From: Paludibacteraceae bacterium
Lineage (GTDB): Bacteria; Bacteroidota; Bacteroidia; Bacteroidales; Paludibacteraceae
Length of the DNA stretch: 35,503 bases
NCBI GenBank assembly: GCA_905234835.1
Contig: CAJOIZ010000040.1
Location: 1-35,503 of the forward strand
Direction: 5' to 3'
In this document: positions 7,588 to 15,802 of the stretch, piece by piece
Position numbering within the stretch: position 1 is the first letter of the stretch
Layout: each line of letters opens with the position of its first letter
Notes under the pieces: model-generated
Seen by the model: only the letters and a program-made list of their open reading frames with translations
Databases searched by the model: none
Told to the model about the DNA's origin: nothing
Program-made: the position numbers and the translations under genes

Positions 7588-9008
7588 TGTCCCGTGTGTT
7601 TCCTGTAGGTTATCTCAGCCATCCGCAGCGCAATGGCGGCATCAATCTTGTCGCTGTACGCTTTCTGCCATGCCGTCTGCGCCTTCATCAGGTCGGTGGC
7701 GGTCAACAGTCCTTCCGCGTAAGAGTCCTGTGCATAGCGCAGAATCTCCTCGCTGTGCGCCAGTGCCGTCTTCGCCTGTGCAAGCCGGAGAGCGGCTTCG
7801 TTCACTTTCTGTGCCGACTGCGTCGCTTGCAGTTCTATCTTCTGCTGTGCCTCTGCCAATTGCAGTTCCACCGCCTTTGCTTTGTGCTTGGCGGCACGCA
7901 CCGCGAGGATGTCCGACGCGTGTGCAATGGGGATGTTCACTGCCACACCGGCGGAGAAAAAGCCCTCGAAACGTTTGTTGAAACCGTCCGTCATACTCGG
8001 ATTGGTGATGACATAATTGGCGGACGCTACGATATTCGGCTGCAGACCAGCCGCCGCAAGACCGACACCTGACCGCGCCACGTTGCTCAATTCGCCTAAC
8101 AGTTGCAGTTCTTCGCGGTGCGACTTGATTTGCTGCATATCCACCGTCACGCCGGTCAGGGCGATGCTGTCTAATTGTGCGCTGTCACAGGGAACGATGT
8201 TCGTTTCTAACGGCAGTCCGACTATCTGGCACAGTGCCATCTTCGACAGTTTGAGTCCGTTCTGCGCCTGCGTCAGCGACGATTCGGCATCGCATAGAGC
8301 CATCTTGACCTGCAGCACGTCCGCATTCGTCACCATTCCCTCTTCCCGTGCCGCCACAACATCCTCCTCTAACTGCTTGATTAGCGTCAGATACCGCTCT
8401 GCCAACCGCTCCTTCTCTTGTACGGAGATGACCCGCCAGTACGCTTCCTCCGTCTCCACCGTCACATCCGTCCGATTCTTGCGGGCGTTGAGCTGCGCAA
8501 TCCGCTCCAACGAACGCGCCATCTTGTGCGCGAACACTATCCGTCCGCCGACCCAGACGGGCTGCACAATGCCTGCCTGACCCACCAGAACATGCGTTAT
8601 GTCGATGTCGAAACGGTTGTAGATGTCAGCATAGGTGTCAGCCGTAATGCGGTCAAGGTACTGCGTCGTCCTCGGCATATACGGCTCTGCCAGCTGGATA
8701 TACGGGTTGTTGAACGTCACGCCGTCTAACCCCATCGACCCGAACCACATGTCCATCGTCTGCGGCAGGGCGTACAGGTGCCGCGAGTTCCACGCGTATG
8801 CGCCGTTGAGGCTCACCTGCGGAAAGAAACGTGCCGTCACCGCCTCGCGTGCGTACTTGGCGGCAAGCACGTTCTCGCGGTCCATACGACTCTTCAGCGT
8901 GCTGTTAAGCGCCATGCTGCGGCACGAGTCCAACGTCAGAACGACAGGTTGCGCACCAAGCCAACCTGCCAAAAGAGTTACGGAGAGTATGACGAAAAGA
9001 CGCTTCAT
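7569..9008 (-). CDS. TolC-family outer-membrane efflux channel
   Basis: The 479-residue protein starts with a signal peptide (MKRLFVILSVTLLAGWLGAQ). It shows the two-fold helical repeat of the OEP family: coiled-coil segments at about 190-250 (ERLAERYLTLIKQLEEDV, then NADVLQVKMALCDAE) and about 370-465 (long Ala/Gln/Glu helices, then YAEGLLTATDLMKAQTAWQKA). It forms the outer-membrane exit duct of the exporter. The start overlaps the stop of the amylase gene by ATGA. The 3' end is odd: the final six codons and the stop lie within a 7-bp repeat array, which suggests that expansion of the array replaced the original C-terminus. Confidence 0.9.
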   Translation of the reverse strand: MKRLFVILSVTLLAGWLGAQPVVLTLDSCRSMALNSTLKSRMDRENVLAAKYAREAVTARFFPQVSLNGAYAWNSRHLYALPQTMDMWFGSMGLDGVTFNNPYIQLAEPYMPRTTQYLDRITADTYADIYNRFDIDITHVLVGQAGIVQPVWVGGRIVFAHKMARSLERIAQLNARKNRTDVTVETEEAYWRVISVQEKERLAERYLTLIKQLEEDVVAAREEGMVTNADVLQVKMALCDAESSLTQAQNGLKLSKMALCQIVGLPLETNIVPCDSAQLDSIALTGVTVDMQQIKSHREELQLLGELSNVARSGVGLAAAGLQPNIVASANYVITNPSMTDGFNKRFEGFFSAGVAVNIPIAHASDILAVRAAKHKAKAVELQLAEAQQKIELQATQSAQKVNEAALRLAQAKTALAHSEEILRYAQDSYAEGLLTATDLMKAQTAWQKAYSDKIDAAIALRMAEITYRKHTGQLIVDN

Positions 9009-10870
9009 CTGCCGATTTTCACAATCAAGGTCGATAGCGGCTCAGCCGTCAGGTCCTGACGCGACAAATCAACTGCGCTGCCTGTCAGTACGTTGCGTCC
9101 CACGGCATTATAGCGCGACAGTATCTCTGCGTAATGGTCGGTCGGAATGGTCTTCTGCTCTTCCGAAGCATTGACAAACACAAACACCGCCTCTTGGTCA
9201 TTATAGCGGAAGAAAGCATACGTATTGCCGCGGTCGAGGAAGTGCATCGTCCGCCCCGTATGAAGCACAGGCTCGCTCTTGCGCCATTGGTACAAGCGGC
9301 TAACGTACTCATACAGTTCTTGTTGCGCGCGAGGCAGCGTGTCCTTTTCAGGCAAAGCCATACGCAGCGTCGAGTGCCCAAGACTGCGGTCCGACGAGCG
9401 CATACCGTACTCATCACCCGCAAAAATTTGAGGTATACCCCTCATCGTGGCTACTAATGCGTGACCAATCTTGACACGCCGCAGGTCACCGTCCTTCACC
9501 ACATCCGCAAATCGGTCCATATCGTGGTTGCCGACGAACATAAGCAACTGATTCACATCGCCGTACAGATAGTCCATTGCCACGGCGTTATACACCTTTG
9601 CCATGCCGCCGTCCCAGAAGTTGCCGTCGTTCTCAAGTGCCTGACGGATAGCCTCTTCCACAGGAAAGTCCATCACGCTCGGCAGACCCGAGTCATACCC
9701 GTCGTAGTTCTTCGTGCCCGACTGCCAGTAGGCAACGGCAGGTGCGGGACGCGTCCAGCATTCGCCAACGATGTTCAGGTTGGGGTACTCCTCGCGTATC
9801 GCTTTCGTCCACAATGCGGAGGCCTGCTTGCCTATATACGGATAGGTGTCCACGCGCAGACCGTCCAAGTCCGCGTACTCGACCCACCAGATAGCCCATT
9901 GCTGGAAGTAGCGCAGCAGGTCCTCGTTGTCAAGGTTCATATCGGGCATCGGATGGTCAAACCACCCGCGATTGCTCAGCTCCCTGTCGTATGCGGAAGC
10001 GTTCACGTCGTAGTTCGCGGAGAACACGTTGATGGTGTTCGTGAACTCAGGGAACTGATTGACCCAGTCCTTGTAGGGCAGGTCCTGCATCCACCAGTGG
10101 GCGGCGCCGCAGTGGTTAGGCACCATATCCATCAGCACCTTGATGCCTTTCTCGTGGGCTTTCCTGACCATCTCGCAGTACATCTCGTTCGAGCCGTAGC
10201 GCGGGTCTATATGGTAGTAGTCGGAGCAGGCATAGCCGTGGTAGCTCCATTCGGCCTCGTTGTCTTCTAACAGCGGGGTAGGCCAGATGGCGGTTGCGCC
10301 TGTCTCGCGTATATGGTCCAACTGATTGATTATGCCTTGTATATCGCCGCCCCAACGGCCGTGAACGTTCGCCTTGTTGCCTTTCTCACGCATTGTGCTC
10401 ACGGTGTTGTTCGTCTCGTCGCCGTCGCTGAAGCGGTCCGACATCAGCAGGTAGATGCAGTCTGCCGAAGTGAACGACTGACGCTCGCGGCTGCCTGCAT
10501 GGCGCGTCTGGATTTGGTAGTCAAAACTGACCTTCCTGCCGGCTTTGCTGAGCGTGATACGGTACGTGCCCGCTTCGTTCACTTGCAGGTCAAGGAACAG
10601 ATAGTTAGGCGAATAGGCATTGTGCTGCCCTGTCAGTTGCAGACCGGTGCACTCGCCTTTGACCACTTTCTTGCCGTTCAGCCGTTGGATTGTTACTGTC
10701 GAGCTGACGAGGTCGGTGCCGTGTACCATCAGTTGCAGCGGCATCTGCATATCCGTCCACCAGCAAAGCGGCTCTACCTGACGCACGGTCATGGTCTCTT
10801 TGGCTTCGGTCGTTGCAATCCCTGTGCTCAGCAGCCATACGAAGGCTATAAAAAATGATAAACGTCTCAT
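9005..10870 (-). CDS. Secreted GH13 alpha-amylase / cyclomaltodextrinase-type glycosidase
   Basis: At 621 residues with an N-terminal signal peptide (cleavage near residue 23), it has an N-terminal beta-sandwich of the cyclomaltodextrinase type (VEPLCWWTDMQMPLQLMVHG, about 32-120). The GH13 barrel follows, and then a short C-terminal beta domain. Conserved regions are intact: VPNH at about 250-253, the nucleophile D341 in GLRVDTY, the acid/base E370 in IVGECW, and D450 in VGNHD. It should cleave alpha-1,4-glucans or maltodextrins in the periplasm or at the surface, as SusA-like neopullulanases do. It is the first gene of the exporter operon and its stop overlaps the tolC start by 4 bases, an unexpected partner. 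No susC/susD pair is nearby. The exact substrate is inferred. Confidence 0.88.
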   Translation of the reverse strand: MRRLSFFIAFVWLLSTGIATTEAKETMTVRQVEPLCWWTDMQMPLQLMVHGTDLVSSTVTIQRLNGKKVVKGECTGLQLTGQHNAYSPNYLFLDLQVNEAGTYRITLSKAGRKVSFDYQIQTRHAGSRERQSFTSADCIYLLMSDRFSDGDETNNTVSTMREKGNKANVHGRWGGDIQGIINQLDHIRETGATAIWPTPLLEDNEAEWSYHGYACSDYYHIDPRYGSNEMYCEMVRKAHEKGIKVLMDMVPNHCGAAHWWMQDLPYKDWVNQFPEFTNTINVFSANYDVNASAYDRELSNRGWFDHPMPDMNLDNEDLLRYFQQWAIWWVEYADLDGLRVDTYPYIGKQASALWTKAIREEYPNLNIVGECWTRPAPAVAYWQSGTKNYDGYDSGLPSVMDFPVEEAIRQALENDGNFWDGGMAKVYNAVAMDYLYGDVNQLLMFVGNHDMDRFADVVKDGDLRRVKIGHALVATMRGIPQIFAGDEYGMRSSDRSLGHSTLRMALPEKDTLPRAQQELYEYVSRLYQWRKSEPVLHTGRTMHFLDRGNTYAFFRYNDQEAVFVFVNASEEQKTIPTDHYAEILSRYNAVGRNVLTGSAVDLSRQDLTAEPLSTLIVKIGR

Positions 10871-10967
10871 ATTGTTTTGCTTTATAGTGTTTTATCTCAT
10901 GTTTCTTGGTCTCATATCCCTCCCTTTCTTGCAGCGTATTTTACCATATCGAAGAGCAAGCGTGAGC

Positions 10968-11057
10968 GGGTGATTACCGGGTGATTACCGGGTGATTAGC
11001 GGGTGATTAGCGGGTGATTCGCCTGACGATACAATAACGATACAACAACCATCGAAC
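10968..11057. repeat. 11-bp tandem array upstream of the amylase operon
   Basis: Five units of GGGTGATTACC or GGGTGATTAGC lie at 10968, 10979, 10990, 11001 and 11012 in exact 11-bp register. After two extra bases, three further 11-mers with a different core follow (GACGATACAAT at 11025, AACGATACAAC at 11036, AACCATCGAAC at 11047). No clear TAnnTTTG box is seen between the array and the amylase start. Confidence 0.85.
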
Positions 11058-11075
11058 AAAATCGCCCCATCAAAA

Positions 11076-11591
11076 TCATCTCCTTGCTTTCAGCCAAATA
11101 ACGGCATCTCCTTCTAATGTCCAGTCTTTCAGTGGTGTGGAGGGTGTATATCCCGACTTCTCAAATAACGCATTGCACGCCGTATTCCTCACGGAAATCA
11201 CGGCATACACCACTCGCAGTTGCAAAAAACCGAAGGCGTACTGTTCTAATTGCGACAGCACGTCCGACGCATAGCCTTTCCCTCTGTATTCCGGAGCGAT
11301 ATACAGACCGATGGCGGCGCGACGGTTACGGATATCCAAGTCAAACAGGTCCGCACAACCTATCGTACACGGCTCTGTTTGTTGCGAACCGTCTGTAGTG
11401 CGTGCCTCTATGATGAGGCGCAGCTGACCGTCACGATAGATGTCTCCTGTTGTTTGGGACACATAATCACGCAGATCCTGACCGCTCAGCGGATTATGGT
11501 TTGACCCGTCTGACCATACAGACGCGTCGTTCTCCCACTGATACAGATAAGGAACGTCCGCTGGCTCCAGTTTGCGCAACTTAAAAGACAT
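11076..11591 (-). CDS. GNAT-family N-acetyltransferase (RimJ/RimL-like)
   Basis: Taking the ATG at 11591 (MSFKLRKLEPADVPYLYQWEND) gives 171 residues; a TTG three codons earlier lies in repeat sequence. The protein has the GNAT fold with beta-strand 4 IGLYIAPEYRGKGYASDVL, whose Q/RxxGxG/A-like part binds acetyl-CoA, and the C-terminal NTACNALFEKSGY motif. Proteins of this subgroup acetylate ribosomal protein N-termini or small amines in the cytoplasm; the substrate here is not known. The gene is the last of the recR cluster. A heptamer array fills the gap to the HAD gene upstream, immediately before this start codon. Confidence 0.85.
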   Translation of the reverse strand: MSFKLRKLEPADVPYLYQWENDASVWSDGSNHNPLSGQDLRDYVSQTTGDIYRDGQLRLIIEARTTDGSQQTEPCTIGCADLFDLDIRNRRAAIGLYIAPEYRGKGYASDVLSQLEQYAFGFLQLRVVYAVISVRNTACNALFEKSGYTPSTPLKDWTLEGDAVIWLKARR

Positions 11592-11592
11592 G

Positions 11593-11655
11593 ACTCTCAA
11601 CTTTCAACTTTCAACTCTAAACTCTAAACTTCTATCAACTATCAACTCTCAACTA
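11593..11655. repeat. 7-bp tandem array (ACTTTCA / ACTCTAA / TCAACTA), nine units
   Basis: Nine heptamers fit the interval without a phase break: ACTCTCA, ACTTTCA twice, ACTCTAA twice, ACTTCTA, TCAACTA, TCAACTC, TCAACTA. The array fills the gap between the GNAT start codon (11591) and the HAD stop codon (11659). Confidence 0.88.
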
Positions 11656-11658
11656 CAG

Positions 11659-12102
11659 TCAGTCCCCGTTAAACAGACGCTGAAGGAAACCCTCTTTCTT
11701 CTTCGGTGGTTCAGTAGTGGCGGCAATGGGTTGGAGCGATTTGCCGCTATGGATCATCTGATAGATAACGCCCCAGTCGGGTATGCCTCCCAAATTGCGG
11801 TCGTCAATGAAAAGGTCTGCTTTCAGTTTGCGCGGCGTGTAAGCGCCTTCGGGCATCTCTTCGTTGAGTTGTTGCTCTTCGGGGTAATTGCTGTTCACTG
11901 CATAGAAGTCAAGACCGCGCTGGTGACAGTAATCAACAGCTTCTTGAAGCAGTGCGCCTTCGCGGCACGACCACAGAATCAACTGATGGTGATCCACTTG
12001 CTGAAGCATCTTCAACGACTCAATGGCAAACGGTATCGGTTTGCCTATCGCGGGATAAGCGTGTGTAACGATGGTCCCGTCAAAATCAATAGCTATCGTC
12101 AT
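11659..12102 (-). CDS. HAD-superfamily phosphatase (small, BT0820-like)
   Basis: The 147-residue protein starts MTIAIDFDGTIV, motif I of HAD hydrolases with nucleophile D6 and D8. Motif II is LILWSCR (S45), motif III is likely one of the Lys residues near 92-94 (RKLKA), and motif IV is LFIDDRN (D100, D101). The cap is minimal. It is followed by a Pro/Lys-rich tail (TTEPPKKKEGF). It should dephosphorylate a small cytoplasmic metabolite, not identifiable from sequence. The start overlaps the membrane-protein gene upstream by 17 bases, so translation is probably coupled. Confidence 0.8.
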   Translation of the reverse strand: MTIAIDFDGTIVTHAYPAIGKPIPFAIESLKMLQQVDHHQLILWSCREGALLQEAVDYCHQRGLDFYAVNSNYPEEQQLNEEMPEGAYTPRKLKADLFIDDRNLGGIPDWGVIYQMIHSGKSLQPIAATTEPPKKKEGFLQRLFNGD

Positions 12103-12544
12103 CGGGAAGTAGTTCTAATTCTATTTTGCGTTCGGTTGGTTTGGTAAAGTACCACGCTATGGCAGCCATAGCCGCTATCCATATCATCGACTGGTAACCG
12201 CCTAACAGGTAGTAGCCCGCTATGCCCGTCAGCATACTGAAACTCACGACGATTATTCGCACTCTGCCTGCTTGCAGATAGGCTTCCATACGTTGTCCTT
12301 CGTCCTCTATCACCCGTATCTTACGGCACTGCCGCTTGAACAGGTACAGACCCGCAGGGATGCACACGACTGCCAAAAAGATAACGATTCCTTGTATGGC
12401 CTGACCGGCTGTGGACATCGGATCGATGGGCGACACCACGTCTTTCATTATTGCATAGTAGCACAACGCTGCCATTACCACTGCTCCTGCCATCATACCG
12501 TAATACACACGGTTAAGTCTCTTTACGACCTCTTTCTTTTCCAT
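12086..12544 (-). CDS. Small four-helix membrane protein of unknown function
   Basis: The 152-residue protein begins MEKKEVVKRLNRVYYG and has four hydrophobic segments (about 14-31, 45-67, 95-112, 115-131), with a charged linker RQCRKIRVIEDEGQRMEAY between the second and third. I recognise no catalytic motif. It lies between recR and the HAD phosphatase gene, overlapping the latter by 17 bases. Its start is separated from the recR stop only by a heptamer array. The context suggests co-expression but no function. Confidence 0.7.
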   Translation of the reverse strand: MEKKEVVKRLNRVYYGMMAGAVVMAALCYYAIMKDVVSPIDPMSTAGQAIQGIVIFLAVVCIPAGLYLFKRQCRKIRVIEDEGQRMEAYLQAGRVRIIVVSFSMLTGIAGYYLLGGYQSMIWIAAMAAIAWYFTKPTERKIELELLPDDDSY

Positions 12545-12550
12545 ATATAT

Positions 12551-12599
12551 AAACTATCAACTATCAATTATCAATTATCAACTGTCAACTATAAACTGA
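12551..12599. repeat. 7-bp tandem array (CAACTAT / CAATTAT), seven units
   Basis: Seven heptamers in one phase: AAACTAT, CAACTAT, CAATTAT twice, CAACTGT, CAACTAT, AAACTGA. The array fills the gap between the membrane-protein start and recR and overlaps the last codons and the stop of recR (12589-12599). Confidence 0.88.
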
Positions 12600-13215
12600 C
12601 TCGCAGCGCGATGGACCTTCCCAATGTCACTTCGTCTGTGTATTCCAACTCATTGCCTACTGCCATTCCTCTTGCTATCTGACTGAACACAAGCGGCTCG
12701 TTATCGGTATCTCGTTGAACTTGTTGAAGACGGCGGTGGATATAGAAGGTTGTCGTATCCCCTTCCATAGTGGTAGGAAGGGCAAAGATTATCTCTCGTA
12801 TCGGTTCGGTCTGCAAACGGGTGGCAAGTGATTCTATTTCTATATCCTGCGGGCCGACGGCATCCATTGGCGAGATGATTCCTCCTAATACGTGGTATAG
12901 GCCGTTGTACTGTCCTGTCCGTTCTATTGCCATTACGTCCTGCACGTTTTCCACTACGCATACGGTTCGTTTGTCGCGGCTTCGGCTGCTGCATATCGGA
13001 CATATCTCTGTGTCACTCAGATTATGACAGCAACGGCAGGAACGGATTTCCTTTTTCAGACGCAGAAAAGAGTTGGCGAATGCCTCTACTTCTTTTTCGT
13101 CTCTGCGGAGCAATTGCAATACCAAGCGCAGAGCGGTCTTCCGCCCTATCCCCGGTAGTGTGTTCATTTGCTCCACTGCCTGTTCTAACAATTCGCTTGG
13201 CAAATCACCCGTCAT
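12589..13215 (-). CDS. recR: Recombination mediator protein RecR
   Basis: With the ATG at 13215 (MTGDLPSELLEQ) the protein has 208 residues, the usual RecR size; a TTG three codons upstream is a weaker alternative. The order of elements is canonical: a helix-hairpin-helix (LPGIGRKTALRLVLQLL), a C4 zinc finger (CRCCHNLSDTEICPIC), a Toprim domain (VVENVQDVMAIERTGQYNGLYHVLGG), and the C-terminal IARGMAVGNELEYTDEVTLGRSI. RecR works with RecO (and RecF) to load RecA at single-stranded gaps. It heads the cluster recR, membrane protein, HAD, GNAT. A good promoter lies at 13338-13369. The 3' end runs into a 7-bp repeat array. Confidence 0.95.
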   Translation of the reverse strand: MTGDLPSELLEQAVEQMNTLPGIGRKTALRLVLQLLRRDEKEVEAFANSFLRLKKEIRSCRCCHNLSDTEICPICSSRSRDKRTVCVVENVQDVMAIERTGQYNGLYHVLGGIISPMDAVGPQDIEIESLATRLQTEPIREIIFALPTTMEGDTTTFYIHRRLQQVQRDTDNEPLVFSQIARGMAVGNELEYTDEVTLGRSIALRVSL

Positions 13216-13227
13216 AGCAAACAATGC

Positions 13228-13325
13228 TCAACTATCAACTATCAACTAAAAACTATCAACTTCTTTCAACTATCAACTCTCAACTTCTTTCAACTTTCAA
13301 CTATCAACTATAAACTCTCAACTAT
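13228..13325. repeat. 7-bp tandem array in the recR leader
   Basis: About 13 variants of TCAACTA run across the 5' leader of recR, broken twice by a 10-base unit TCAACTTCTT. The array lies between the predicted start of transcription and the recR start codon, so it would be transcribed as the 5' UTR. Confidence 0.85.
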
Positions 13326-13337
13326 TTTACCGCGCCG

Positions 13338-13369
13338 CAAAAGTAAAGCCTAAATGGCAAAAACACAAA
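13338..13369 (-). promoter_or_regulatory. Promoter of the recR cluster
   Basis: On the minus strand TTTG (13366-13369), a 20-bp spacer and TACTTTTG (13338-13345) match the Bacteroides promoter consensus. Transcription would begin near 13332 and pass through the heptamer array. Confidence 0.7.
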
Positions 13370-13393
13370 TTTTTTACTAATTTTCCGAAATTG

Positions 13394-13425
13394 CTTGTCC
13401 GTCCAACAAAAACGCCATACTTTTG
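13394..13425 (+). promoter_or_regulatory. Promoter of the 13548 secreted-protein gene
   Basis: TACTTTTG at 13418-13425 is a full -7 element, with CTTG 20 bp upstream as a near-match to the -33 TTTG. It is divergent from the recR promoter, and the two lie about 50 bp apart. The leader would be about 115 bases. Confidence 0.6.
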
Positions 13426-13547
13426 CGCGTTTTTTTGAGGGCATACAGTTATGCGTATCGAACCATAGTCTGTTCCTTTGAAAACAAATTGCTGAACAAC
13501 AATATAAACAAATAATCATTAACCAACCATTTAATTTTTCAAACACT

Positions 13548-15119
13548 ATGAAGAAAGTTACATCTCTTCTCTGCGCTTTGGTTCTTGCAATCAGCGCATT
13601 CGCACTGCCTGTCGTAAAGAAGGCTCCGCAGTTGAAACCCATCCAGAAAGCGGTTATGGACGAAAACGGTGGTCCTGATGCTTACTATCAGTTCACTACC
13701 CCGACCGATTTCGTGGCTCTTCAGTACGGTGGAGGTACAGGTGACTATGTTATCTACCAACCCGTTGCTCAACTGAGCATTAAAACGGCTTCTGACAACT
13801 CTATCGCCGGCACATACATCCTCGGTACCTATGGCGGTCAGTCCTACAACTCCGCTTTGTATCAGGGAAATAACACTCTGACGGTTGAATACGGTGTTGT
13901 ATCGCTCAAGTACAAAGGACAACTGCCTACCACTACCGAAGACATTTACGAAATCGTTGCCTCACAACTCCTCGTTGTTAATGGCGAACAAATCATTTCT
14001 TATTCATTCTCGGGTACTGTTGTAGGTCTTGCTGCTTGGAAAGACTACTATGTAGAGTGCAACCAAACCGGCAATAACTGCGACAAAGCACGTATCACTC
14101 TCAACGACGGTACCAACAATAGCACGTTTGCTGAAATAAGCGTAATCAATCCTCAAGTGGACAGAACGTCAATCAGTACGGATGGTTATTGGGGTATTAT
14201 GGGTGCTGGCTATGACTCAAAATCAAATGGTGTAGCTTATAATGCAGAAGTGTATGTTCTTGCTGACGGCAGCAATTTTGAAGGTGCTTACTCTTCTTCT
14301 GACATTGTTAAATTTATTGACGACAACGAACAAGAGATGTACGGCGCATTCCTTTCAAAGTCAACCGATGATGGCAAGAACTGGTCTGAAATTGATGTCA
14401 AGAGCGCTACCGTTACTGTTTCCAAGATACAGGGCAATATGTACGAGTATGACATCTATGTAACCGACAACAGCAACAAGGTTTATCACTTTGTTATGAC
14501 GGAGAATGTCAACACCTCCAATGATCTTGTTTGGTACGATTCGAGCAACGATTTCTATGCTGCCTTCACTGTTGACCAGGTTACTCCCTTCACGGAGCAG
14601 AATGTTACGGGTATGGAAAACGGTATGAATTACACTTACGTAGAAGCCTATGATTCATACACTGGCAACTATGCTGTATTGCAGTTCTACGCCAACCGTG
14701 TAGATGATATGATTCGCATTCCCGCAGGAAGATACTCATTTGCAGGCAACAAGGGCAGCAACACTGTATTGGCAGCTTATATGACTGTTGACGATCAAGG
14801 CAACATCACTTCAGAAGGCGGTGCTTGGGTTGCTTCCAACCTCGTTGTACAAGGCGGACAGATGGTTAGCGGTGACGTTCGCTACATCGTTTCCGGTACG
14901 GCTGATGTTGCTAACGCCAACGGTCAACTCTACATCGTTGTAAGCGGTTCTAACTCTCTCTATCGTACAATCAATTTCACCATCGGTCAACCTGCTACGG
15001 GCATCGAAGAAGTGAATATGGACAAGGTTCAGGACGGTCAGAAGATGATGATAGACGGTCAGCTCTACATCAAACGTGGTGAGAACCTTTACAATGCACA
15101 GGGTGCTGTTGTAAAATAA
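13548..15119 (+). CDS. Secreted beta-rich protein with YNAQG C-terminal motif
   Basis: The 523-residue protein has a clear signal peptide (MKKVTSLLCALVLAISAFA). The rest is rich in Thr, Ser, Asn, Gly and Tyr with repeated beta modules. Segments of the form IPAGRYSFAG with YMTVDDQGNITSEGG recur and resemble the N-terminal modules of the 1003-residue protein at 24622-27633. The end (GQLYIKRG, then YNAQGAVVK) is a variant of the C-terminal motif seen in three other secreted proteins here. I recognise no enzyme domain. It is probably released or surface-anchored; its role is unknown. It has its own promoter and a strong terminator, so it is monocistronic. Confidence 0.8.
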   Translation: MKKVTSLLCALVLAISAFALPVVKKAPQLKPIQKAVMDENGGPDAYYQFTTPTDFVALQYGGGTGDYVIYQPVAQLSIKTASDNSIAGTYILGTYGGQSYNSALYQGNNTLTVEYGVVSLKYKGQLPTTTEDIYEIVASQLLVVNGEQIISYSFSGTVVGLAAWKDYYVECNQTGNNCDKARITLNDGTNNSTFAEISVINPQVDRTSISTDGYWGIMGAGYDSKSNGVAYNAEVYVLADGSNFEGAYSSSDIVKFIDDNEQEMYGAFLSKSTDDGKNWSEIDVKSATVTVSKIQGNMYEYDIYVTDNSNKVYHFVMTENVNTSNDLVWYDSSNDFYAAFTVDQVTPFTEQNVTGMENGMNYTYVEAYDSYTGNYAVLQFYANRVDDMIRIPAGRYSFAGNKGSNTVLAAYMTVDDQGNITSEGGAWVASNLVVQGGQMVSGDVRYIVSGTADVANANGQLYIVVSGSNSLYRTINFTIGQPATGIEEVNMDKVQDGQKMMIDGQLYIKRGENLYNAQGAVVK

Positions 15120-15136
15120 TAACGACACTTGACAGT

Positions 15137-15171
15137 AAGAAAAGGCGCGCCGAAAAGGCACGCCTTTTCTT
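15137..15171 (+). terminator. Rho-independent terminator
   Basis: AAGAAAAGGCGCGCC at 15137-15151 pairs with GGCACGCCTTTTCTT at 15157-15171 with one mismatch around GAAAA. The U-tract is contained in the descending arm (TTTTCTTG). It ends the 13548-15119 transcript. Confidence 0.8.
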
Positions 15172-15214
15172 GTAATCTAAAGAATTGCCTCCATTGCACC
15201 AAACAACTGACACT

Positions 15215-15628
15215 ATGCTGAACTCACAGGAAATTGAACAACGCGTTCTTCAAGCACGCACGCTGCACAAATCAGGTTTCAACTGCTCACAAGCCGTCTT
15301 TGCCGCCGCAGCAGACCTTTACGGCATACCGCAGGAACAGGCATTACGTCTTGCTGCTTCATTCGGAGGAGGGATAGGCGGCACACGCAGCGTATGCGGA
15401 GCCGTATGTGCCATGTGTATGTTAGAGGGACTCCGCAGCGGTTCATCCACTCCGGGAGACCTTAAAGCCAAACAAGCCAACTACGCACAGGTGCAACAGC
15501 TATTAGAACAATTCAAGCAGCAGCATGGCGGATCGGTCATTTGTGCCGAACTGCTGCAGAACCCGCACAACCCGTCCTGTAACGACAAAGTGGCCAACGC
15601 CACCCGCCTCGCCCTGCAAAACACATAA
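15215..15628 (+). CDS. C_GCAxxG_C_C family (putative redox-active) protein
   Basis: With the ATG at 15215 (MLNSQEIEQRVLQ) the protein has 137 residues. It shows the family signature: FNCSQAVF, then FGGGIGGTRSVCGAVCAMCML (Cys, GGGxGG, CGAxxG-like core), CAELL and a final CNDKV. The family is thought to be redox-active, and its conserved cysteines may bind a metal or cofactor; the reaction is not established. It is soluble with no signal peptide. It follows the terminator of the secreted-protein gene by 43 bases and no clear promoter box is visible in that gap, so it may rely on read-through. Confidence 0.85.
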   Translation: MLNSQEIEQRVLQARTLHKSGFNCSQAVFAAAADLYGIPQEQALRLAASFGGGIGGTRSVCGAVCAMCMLEGLRSGSSTPGDLKAKQANYAQVQQLLEQFKQQHGGSVICAELLQNPHNPSCNDKVANATRLALQNT

Positions 15629-15724
15629 GCCTGATTAACTTGGTTGCGTGTTTAAGGAACGACTGTTACAGTTTTTTTGTAATCGGTCCCGCTCTGCTGG
15701 TTATTTTCCGCCGCCATATAACAG

Positions 15725-15755
15725 CGAAAGGCACTCCTTGTTGGAATGCCTTTCG
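15725..15755 (+). terminator. Hairpin between convergent genes, possible bidirectional terminator
   Basis: CGAAAGGCACTCC at 15725-15737 pairs with GGAATGCCTTTCG at 15743-15755 with one mismatch. It lies between the plus-strand gene ending at 15628 and the minus-strand operon ending at 15803. Neither side has a long T-run. Confidence 0.55.
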
Positions 15756-15802
15756 ACTGTTCAATCTGCTTAATCCGTGGATAACGGACAGTAAGAAGGT
15801 AT

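Noticed and set aside
7077..8072. Plus-strand open frame spanning the HlyD-TolC junction
   Set aside because: It passes through the heptamer array and is antisense to two recognised genes.
13548..13922. Minus-strand 127-residue open frame antisense to the secreted protein
   Set aside because: No start context or domain, and the opposite strand has a signal peptide and terminator.
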